The translations under genes were made by a program, and so were the position numbers. From positions 4,712,001-4,776,000 of the forward strand of contig NZ_RJVJ01000001.1 in assembly GCF_003751605.1 (NCBI RefSeq): a stretch of DNA of 64,000 nt, read 5' to 3'. This document shows positions 59,201 to 64,000 of this stretch, one piece after another (the stretch's first letter is position 1; each line of letters starts with the position of its first letter). The notes under the pieces were generated by a model, which saw only the letters and a program-made list of their open reading frames with translations, did not search any database and was not told the DNA's origin. Source of the DNA: Kitasatospora cineracea. Its GTDB lineage: Bacteria > Actinomycetota > Actinomycetes > Streptomycetales > Streptomycetaceae.

Positions 59201-61860
59201 TCCCCGGTCCGGTAGAGGCGGGAACCGGGCGGGCCCCACGGGTCGGGGACGAACCGGGCGGCGGTGAGCCCGGCGCGCCGGTGGTAGCCGAGGGCGACGG
59301 CGGTGCCGCCGATGTGCAGCTCCCCGGGGGCGCCGGGCGGCACCGGGCGCAGCCGCTCGTCGAGCACGTACAGCCGGGTGTTGTGGATGGGCAGGCCGAT
59401 CGGCACGCTCTCCAGCGGCCCGGCGCACTCCCAGGCGGAGACGTCGACGGCGGCCTCGGTCGGCCCGTACAGGTTGGCCAGCGCCAGCCCGGGCAGCCGG
59501 GCGAGCAGCTCGCGGGCGGCGTCGGGCGGCAGTGCCTCGCCGCTGCACACCACCCGGCGCAGCGTGGTGCAGCGTTCGACGCCGTCCTCGGCGAGGAACG
59601 CGGTGAGCATCGCGGGGACGAAGTGGGCGACGGTGACGCCCGCCGAGACGACGAGGTCGCGGAGGTAGCCGCTGTCCTTCTGCCCGCCCGGCCGGGCCAG
59701 CACGATCCGGGCCCCGGCGGTCAGCGGCCAGAAGAACTCCCAGACGGAGACGTCGAAGCCGGTCGGGGTCTTCTGCAGGACGGCGTCGTCGGGGCCCAGG
59801 CGGTAGGCGTCCTGCATCCACCGGAGGCGGTTGGCGATGGCCCGGTGGGTGTTGGGCACGCCCTTGGGGGTGCCGGTGGAGCCGGAGGTGTAGATCAGGT
59901 ACGCGGTGTCGTCCGGCTGCGGCCCGGCGGGCAGGCTGCGGGCCCGGGGCCACTCCGCCGGGTCGTCGAGCAGCAGCACCCGGGCGGTGCAGCCGAGCGG
60001 GGTCGGCAGGCCCCGCTGGGTGAGCAGGACGGTGGCGCCGCTGTCCGCGAGCAGCAGGGCGCGCCGCTCGGCCGGGTGGTCCGGCTCGACCGGCGTGTAG
60101 GCGGCGCCGGAGCGCAGCACGCCGAGCAGCGCGGCGACGAGTTCCGGCGAGCGCTCGGCGCTCACCGCGACCAGGCTGCCGGGGCCGACGCCCTCGGCGG
60201 CGAGCCGGGCCGCGATCCGCCCTGACAGGGCGTCGAGTTCGCGGTAGGTGAGCGCGGGGCGCCCCTCGACGGCGACGGCCACGGCGTCCGGCGTCCGGCC
60301 GGTCTGCTCGGCGACCAGGGCGGTCAGCGTGGTGGCGGGGCGGTCGACCGCGGTGTCGTTGAACTGCTCGGTCTCGAAGGCGAGTTCGGCCGGGGTGAGG
60401 GTGTCGAGCGCGGACAGGGGTGTGTCGGGGTGGGCGGCGACGGCCCGCAGCAGCCGGTCGAAGTGGGCGGCCAGGGCCGCGACGTCCGGCTCGGCGAACA
60501 GGTCGGTGTTGTAGTTGAACGAGCCGCGCAGGCCGTCCGGCCACTCCTGGAGGAACAGCTCGACGTCGAACCGGGTGCCGCTGGCCCGGACCCCGAACGG
60601 CTCGACGCCGAAGGGCAGTTCCATGGCCGCGGCGCGCTGGGTGGCGTAGTTCTGGACGGCGAGCACGGCCTGGAAGACCGGCGGCCGGGAGGCGTCCCGG
60701 GCCACGTTGAGCTCGCTGACCAGGTGGGCGAACGGCAGCTCCTGGTGCGCGTAGGCCTCCAGGCAGGTCTCGCGGGTGCGGTCGACCAGTTCGCCGAAGG
60801 TCGGGTCGCCCCCCAGCCGGGCGGGCAGCGCGAGCACGTTCACGAACATGCCGACGAGCGGCTCCAGTTCGGGCTCCGGGCGGCCGGCGACCGGCGAGCC
60901 GACGGCGAAGTCGCGGTGGCCGCCGTAGCGGGCCAGCAGGAGCTGGAACGCGGCGAGCAGCACCATGTACGGCGTGGCGTCGTGCCGGGCGGCGAGGGCG
61001 GACAGCCGGTCGAGCAGCGGCCGGTCCACCGCGAAGCCGTAGCCCGCGCCCTCGAAGGTCTGGCGCGGGGGGCGGGGCCGGGAGAAGGCCAGTTGCAGCG
61101 GTTCGACGCCGGCGAGTTCGCGCCGCCAGTGGGCGAGTTCCGCGGCGAGCCGGTCACCGCTCAGCCGCTCGCGCTGCCACAGGGCGAAGTCCCCGTACTG
61201 CACCGGCAGTTCGGGCAGCGGGTCGGGCGCGCCGGCCGCCCGGGCGGCGTACCCGAGCAGGACCTCGCCGAGCAGGACCTCGCTCGACCAGCCGTCGCCG
61301 ACGCTGTGGTGCACGACGATCAGCAGGACGTGGTCGTCCGCCGCCAGCCGGACCAGCAGCACCCGCAGCAGCGGGCCCTCCTCCAGGTCGAAGGGGACGG
61401 CGGCGGCCTCGTCCACCAGGCGCTCGGCGGCGCGCTCGTCGGCGGCCGCGACCACGGGCACCGGCGTCGGGGCGGGCGGGTCGACGACCAGCAGCGGGCG
61501 CCCGTCCTCGGTCGCCGGGTAGCGGGAGCGCAGCGTCTCGTGCCGGGCGACGCTGGTGTCCACCGCGGCCCGCAGCAGCTCGGCGTCGAGCGGGCCGCGC
61601 AGCCGCCGGACGACCGGGATGTTGTACGCGGAGGTGCCGGGCGCGAACTGCTCCATGAACCACAGGCGTTCCTGGGCGAAGGAGAGCGGCACGGGCGTCC
61701 CGGGCTCCCGCCGGGGCACCGCGGCCGTCCGGGGCCGGTTGCGGGCGGCGAGCCGGCGGCGCAGGAGTTCCCGCTTGGGGTCGGAGAGCGCCGCCCCCGC
61801 GGACGGGGGCGCGGCGGCCGGGGAGGGCCCGGCCGGGACGGTTCTGTCGGCGGTGCTCAT
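56296..61860 (-). CDS. NRPS C-A-T-TE fused to an MFS transporter, predicted serine
   Basis: The 1854-residue protein contains a condensation domain (about 55-480; VPLSFAQERLWFMEQF, IVVHHSVGDGWSSEV near 183), an adenylation domain (about 500-1000; AYLIYTSGSTGTPKG, NLYGPTEAAVDVS), a carrier (DLGGHSLLATQVVA near 1045), a thioesterase (about 1100-1340) and a complete twelve-span MFS unit from about 1405 to 1810 (MRRFLLVAGGQLVSITGSAL). The pocket code by hand is D-V-W-H-V-S-L-V-D-K, a serine type. The TE nucleophile motif is YGHCAVG near 1186, with Cys for Ser; Asp (GDRDPAAD) and His (GGHFF) are present. One chain would thus both release and export the product. ATG 61860 overlaps the upstream stop. 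Confidence 0.9.
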   Translation of the reverse strand: MSTADRTVPAGPSPAAAPPSAGAALSDPKRELLRRRLAARNRPRTAAVPRREPGTPVPLSFAQERLWFMEQFAPGTSAYNIPVVRRLRGPLDAELLRAAVDTSVARHETLRSRYPATEDGRPLLVVDPPAPTPVPVVAAADERAAERLVDEAAAVPFDLEEGPLLRVLLVRLAADDHVLLIVVHHSVGDGWSSEVLLGEVLLGYAARAAGAPDPLPELPVQYGDFALWQRERLSGDRLAAELAHWRRELAGVEPLQLAFSRPRPPRQTFEGAGYGFAVDRPLLDRLSALAARHDATPYMVLLAAFQLLLARYGGHRDFAVGSPVAGRPEPELEPLVGMFVNVLALPARLGGDPTFGELVDRTRETCLEAYAHQELPFAHLVSELNVARDASRPPVFQAVLAVQNYATQRAAAMELPFGVEPFGVRASGTRFDVELFLQEWPDGLRGSFNYNTDLFAEPDVAALAAHFDRLLRAVAAHPDTPLSALDTLTPAELAFETEQFNDTAVDRPATTLTALVAEQTGRTPDAVAVAVEGRPALTYRELDALSGRIAARLAAEGVGPGSLVAVSAERSPELVAALLGVLRSGAAYTPVEPDHPAERRALLLADSGATVLLTQRGLPTPLGCTARVLLLDDPAEWPRARSLPAGPQPDDTAYLIYTSGSTGTPKGVPNTHRAIANRLRWMQDAYRLGPDDAVLQKTPTGFDVSVWEFFWPLTAGARIVLARPGGQKDSGYLRDLVVSAGVTVAHFVPAMLTAFLAEDGVERCTTLRRVVCSGEALPPDAARELLARLPGLALANLYGPTEAAVDVSAWECAGPLESVPIGLPIHNTRLYVLDERLRPVPPGAPGELHIGGTAVALGYHRRAGLTAARFVPDPWGPPGSRLYRTGDLARRRADGTLEHLGRIDQQVKLRGMRIEPGETEAALRARPGVADAAVVLREDRPGDQRLVGYLVLAAGAEEPDHAALRTALRRSLPEHQVPTAFTAVPALPLTPNGKLDRRALPVPLVQRSAQAAEPATAAERVLAEIWAEVLGLPSVGADESFFDLGGHSLLATQVVAKARRRLAAVEARPISVMDLFTHRTVRELAAVADRADGDRAPRGLLHRLTPAVPADRRRLTLVCVPYGGGSAVVYQPVADALPPDTELWAVAVPGHDLGVTEEHLAFDELAARIAAEVRERVEGPLVVYGHCAVGTALAVCVARLLEASGRELEGVYAGAQFPFARPRSRVLSALGKVASLEPLVGDRTYANWLTGMGVDTSELDEEQVRFVVGNMRRDTKAAEDWFTRAIAEVADGAPRLRAPLVSLVGDRDPAADFYQERYREWLLLAERSAVAVLDEGGHFFITYRAAEVAAAVTGVHRAVTDGTTGALPAPGPENSWWFHAETGPPAETAAETTAGTGAAAGDGPQPSMRRFLLVAGGQLVSITGSALTEFALPIWILLQTGSMTRYALYAVVAMLPGILVGPLAGAVVDRLDRRAVMLGGDLAAAATQAALLGLLLAGRLQSWEVYALLGVLSVALTFQRLAYASAVPQLVPKQYLGHANGIVQLAFGTAQFVVPLGAVALLAAIGLRGILVIDVVSYALAVGVLLAVRFPRTLPWTRRESLVTEIRNGFAHTWRHRGFRAMLLWFAGLNVFLSPLFLLTTPLVLAFGDLGAAARVAVAGGAGALLGGVVMGFWGGPRRHRLRGMLALAGVLAAAGAVTGLRPNLWVVGAGAFGMSFALSLVNGVYATIVQTKVAQRFHGRVFALNTLIAWSTLPLGHGVVAPLGSAVFGPLMEPGGALAPVFGPIVGTGPGRGIALMYVLFGLAMMALVALGLRLPALARFDRDVPDAEPDDLVGLRERARTAAARRAEGGAA

Positions 61861-64000
61861 GGGGTCGGGCGGGGTCCTTCCAGGGCGTCCTGGGCGGCCA
61901 GGAGTTCTTCGGCGGCGGCGTCGGACAGGGCGTCGATCTCGGCGGCGAGCGCGGCCTCGACGGCCTCGGCGAAGGCCGCCACGGTGCGGTGGGTGAACAG
62001 CGTCCGGAGCGGGACGGCGAGGTCGACCGCGGCCCGCAGCCGGGCGATCACCCGGGTGGCGAGCAGCGAGTGCCCGCCGAGGTCGAAGAAGTCGTCGTGG
62101 GCGCCGACCCCGTCGACGCCGAGCACCTCCTGCCAGACCTCGGCGACCAGTTCCTCGGCCTCCGTGCGCGGCGGCACGTGCGCCGCCGACGGCGCGGTGC
62201 CGGGGGACGGGACGGGCAGCGCCCGGCGGTCCAGCTTCCCGTTGGGGGTGAGCGGCAGCGCGTCGAGCACCACGAACGCGTGCGGGACGGCGTGCGGCGG
62301 CAGGACGGCGGCGAGCGCGGCGCGCAGCGCGTCCGGGGCGGGGGCCGGGCCGCCCGGACGCGGGACGGTGTAGGCGGCGAGGACGTCGCCGTGCGCGGTG
62401 ACGGCGGCGTGCGCGACGCCCGGACACCCGAGCAGGGCCGCCTCGACCTCGCCGGGCTCGATCCGGTAGCCGCGGACCTTCAGCTGGTCGTCGATGCGTC
62501 CGAGGAACTCCAGGGCGCCGTCGGCGCGGTACCGGACCAGGTCGCCGGTGCGGTAGCGGCGGGCGCCCGGCGGGCCGTCCGGGTCGGGGACGAAGGACCG
62601 CGCGGTGGCCCCGGAACGGCCGAGGTAACCGTGCGTCACCCCGACGCCGCCGAGCACCAGTTCGCCCGGGGTGCCGGGCGGCACCGGGGCGCCGTACCGG
62701 TCCAGGACGGCCGCGGTGGTCGCGCCGATCGGCCGGCCGATCGGCGGGCGCGCCCGCCCGTCGGCCGCGCCCAGCTCCCAGGTGGTCGCGATGACCGTCG
62801 TCTCGGTGGGGCCGTAGGAGTTGACCACCCGCACCCGGTCCCCGAACCGGGCCCGCCAGGCGGCGACCGCGTCCGGGCGGACCTGGTCGGCCCCCAGGAC
62901 CAGCAGCCGCAGCCGCTCCGGCCACGGGGTCTCGTCCAGGTCGGCGACCAGGTGGTGCCAGTAGGGGGTCGGCAGGTCCAGGACGGTGACACCGGCGGCG
63001 TACGGCTCGGCCAGCTGGTCCGGGAGCGCGGCGCCGGGCCGGGCCGTCACCAGGACGGCCCCGGCGGCGAGCGCGGGGAAGAGCTCCTCGGCACTGGTGT
63101 CGAAGGCGAGCGTGGCGTACTGCAGGACGCGGTCGTCCTCGCCGATCCCGTAACCGTCGACCATCCAGGCCACGCGGGCGGCCAGCGCCCGGTGCGGCAC
63201 GAGCACGCCCTTCGGCAGGCCGGTCGACCCGGAGGTGTAGATCAGGTACGCCGGGTCGTCGGGTCGAGGCCCGGGCAGCGGTTCCGGGACGGTGGCGGGG
63301 CCGTCCCAGGCGGCGGACAGCACCGGCACCCGCACCTCCACCCCCTCCGGTGCGCCACCGTCCGCCGTGAGCAGCAGGACGGCCCCGCTGTCGGCCAGCG
63401 CGAAGGACAGCCGGGCGGGCGGGTAGGCCGGGTCCAGCGGCAGGTACCCGGCGCCCAGGCGCCAGGCGGCCAGCATGGCGACCACCGCCTCCGGGCCCCG
63501 CGGCAGGCAGAGCGCGACCAGGTCGCCGCGGCCGACGCCGTGCGCCGCGAGCCGGACCGCCAGGGCCCGGGACGCGGCGGCCAGCGCGCCGCGGGTGAGG
63601 GACCCGTCCGGGCCGACGACCGCGGTGGCGTCGGGACGGGCCGCCGCCGCCCGGTCGATGGCCGGGAGCACGCAGGAGGCCGCGGGCAGGTCCGGGCCGC
63701 GGCCCGCCCCGGCCAGCCGGGCGAGGTCCTCGGCGTCCAGCAGGGGCAGGCGGTGCACGGGCGTGTCGGGACGGGCCAGCGCACCGCGCAGCAGGGCCTC
63801 GAACCGGCGGCCGGTCGCGGCGACCGTGTCGCCGCTCAGCAGGTCGGAGCGGTACCCCAGGACGACGTGCAGGTCGTCCCCGTCGGCGCGGACGTCCATG
63901 CCGAGCTCGAACTTGACGGCGCGGTGCCCGCCGTCGACCTCGGCGCAGGTGAGGTCGGCGAAGGGCTGGGCGCCGAGCGCGCCGCCGTCCTGGGTGTGCA
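61857..64000 (-). CDS. NRPS C-A-T protein, N-terminal part beyond the window
   Basis: The frame is open through the right edge, so the first part is missing. What is seen: the end of a condensation domain (FELGMDVRADGDDLHVVLGY), an adenylation domain (PAYLIYTSGSTGLPKGVLVP, LAFDTSAEELFPAL, VVNSYGPTETTVIATTW, RTGDLVRYRADG, LTPNGKLDRRAL) and a carrier domain (FFDLGGHSLLATRVIARL). The pocket code by hand is D-T-E-D-V-G-S-V-I-K; its two acidic residues suggest a basic amino acid such as Lys, beta-Lys or Orn. It is the first module seen in this operon and hands its chain to the serine module. Its stop overlaps the next start by 4 bp. Confidence 0.88.
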   Translation of the reverse strand, partial: HTQDGGALGAQPFADLTCAEVDGGHRAVKFELGMDVRADGDDLHVVLGYRSDLLSGDTVAATGRRFEALLRGALARPDTPVHRLPLLDAEDLARLAGAGRGPDLPAASCVLPAIDRAAAARPDATAVVGPDGSLTRGALAAASRALAVRLAAHGVGRGDLVALCLPRGPEAVVAMLAAWRLGAGYLPLDPAYPPARLSFALADSGAVLLLTADGGAPEGVEVRVPVLSAAWDGPATVPEPLPGPRPDDPAYLIYTSGSTGLPKGVLVPHRALAARVAWMVDGYGIGEDDRVLQYATLAFDTSAEELFPALAAGAVLVTARPGAALPDQLAEPYAAGVTVLDLPTPYWHHLVADLDETPWPERLRLLVLGADQVRPDAVAAWRARFGDRVRVVNSYGPTETTVIATTWELGAADGRARPPIGRPIGATTAAVLDRYGAPVPPGTPGELVLGGVGVTHGYLGRSGATARSFVPDPDGPPGARRYRTGDLVRYRADGALEFLGRIDDQLKVRGYRIEPGEVEAALLGCPGVAHAAVTAHGDVLAAYTVPRPGGPAPAPDALRAALAAVLPPHAVPHAFVVLDALPLTPNGKLDRRALPVPSPGTAPSAAHVPPRTEAEELVAEVWQEVLGVDGVGAHDDFFDLGGHSLLATRVIARLRAAVDLAVPLRTLFTHRTVAAFAEAVEAALAAEIDALSDAAAEELLAAQDALEGPRPTP

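Noticed and set aside
54866..60225. Plus-strand frames of 606 and 1212 codons over the NRPS genes
   Set aside because: No motifs and Gly/Gln/Arg/His-rich; the minus-strand NRPS motifs are unambiguous.
49769..64000. NRPS locus as a classical hydroxamate or catecholate siderophore cluster
   Set aside because: No ornithine/lysine N-hydroxylase, formyltransferase or dihydroxybenzoate genes are present, and no iron box was found in this part; the start of the operon is outside the window, so this is open rather than supported.

Overview
The window is very high-GC DNA with a strong G/C bias at third codon positions, many GTG and some TTG starts, and densely packed operons joined by 4-bp ATGA or GTGA overlaps. 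Gene content (F420-type enzymes, DUF6299, DUF6011, DUF6629, a SigK/RskA-like pair, a pseudo-membrane Ser/Thr kinase, an IdeR/DmdR-type iron box, NRPS and siderophore genes) points to an actinomycete close to Streptomyces or Kitasatospora. No rRNA, tRNA, CRISPR array, transposase or phage gene was recognised. Coordinates and translations were read by eye; no database search was run.

Layout. 1-2349: end of an SGNH esterase, a Ca2+/H+ antiporter and a lipoprotein polysaccharide deacetylase. 2367-6728: a minus-strand cassette with a 69-residue peptide gene, a strong hairpin directly after it, two helical proteins of unknown role, a class C beta-lactamase-fold hydrolase and an MFS pump; it looks like a small-peptide locus. 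6753-13945: regulator/enzyme pairs (an HxlR-peroxiredoxin fusion, MarR, VOC, F420 reductase, PIG-L, DedA, DUF1918, TetR, CbiZ). 14180-20763: asparagine synthetase, a secreted DUF6299 protein, a broken response regulator, a GH16 enzyme, a MarR/luciferase-like divergent pair and a HEAT-repeat protein. 20833-28255: a large FAD/Fe-S oxidoreductase, corA behind a structured leader with a small upstream ORF, two hypothetical genes, an amidohydrolase relic and a DoxX protein. 28458-33490: kinase, cytochrome P450, sigma factor/anti-sigma pair and a DoxX-like protein.

34073-46185 is a siderophore locus. Nine minus-strand genes read from one iron-box promoter (45312-45341): two FecCD permeases, a FecE ATPase, a binding lipoprotein, then an ATP-grasp ligase, an IucA/IucC synthetase, an MFS exporter, a second IucA/IucC synthetase and a PLP decarboxylase. 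The last five have the order of the vibrioferrin/xanthoferrin operons (pvsABCDE). A FhuF-like [2Fe-2S] reductase is transcribed divergently from the same box. A GH1 beta-glucosidase with its own operator-like dyad follows.

47808-64000 (running off the right edge) is a nonribosomal peptide locus, all on the minus strand and translationally coupled: a C-A-T protein (partial), a C-A-T-TE protein fused to a complete MFS transporter, a stand-alone acyl-AMP ligase, a C-A-T protein, an MbtH-like protein, a discrete carrier protein, a discrete condensation-domain protein and a protein with an N,N-dimethylformamidase-type domain. Hand-read adenylation codes suggest a basic amino acid, serine and glycine. 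The thioesterase has Cys in place of the nucleophilic Ser. The most notable items are the vibrioferrin-type operon in an actinomycete, the NRPS-TE-MFS fusion with its unusual offloading set, the small-peptide cassette, and the corA leader.
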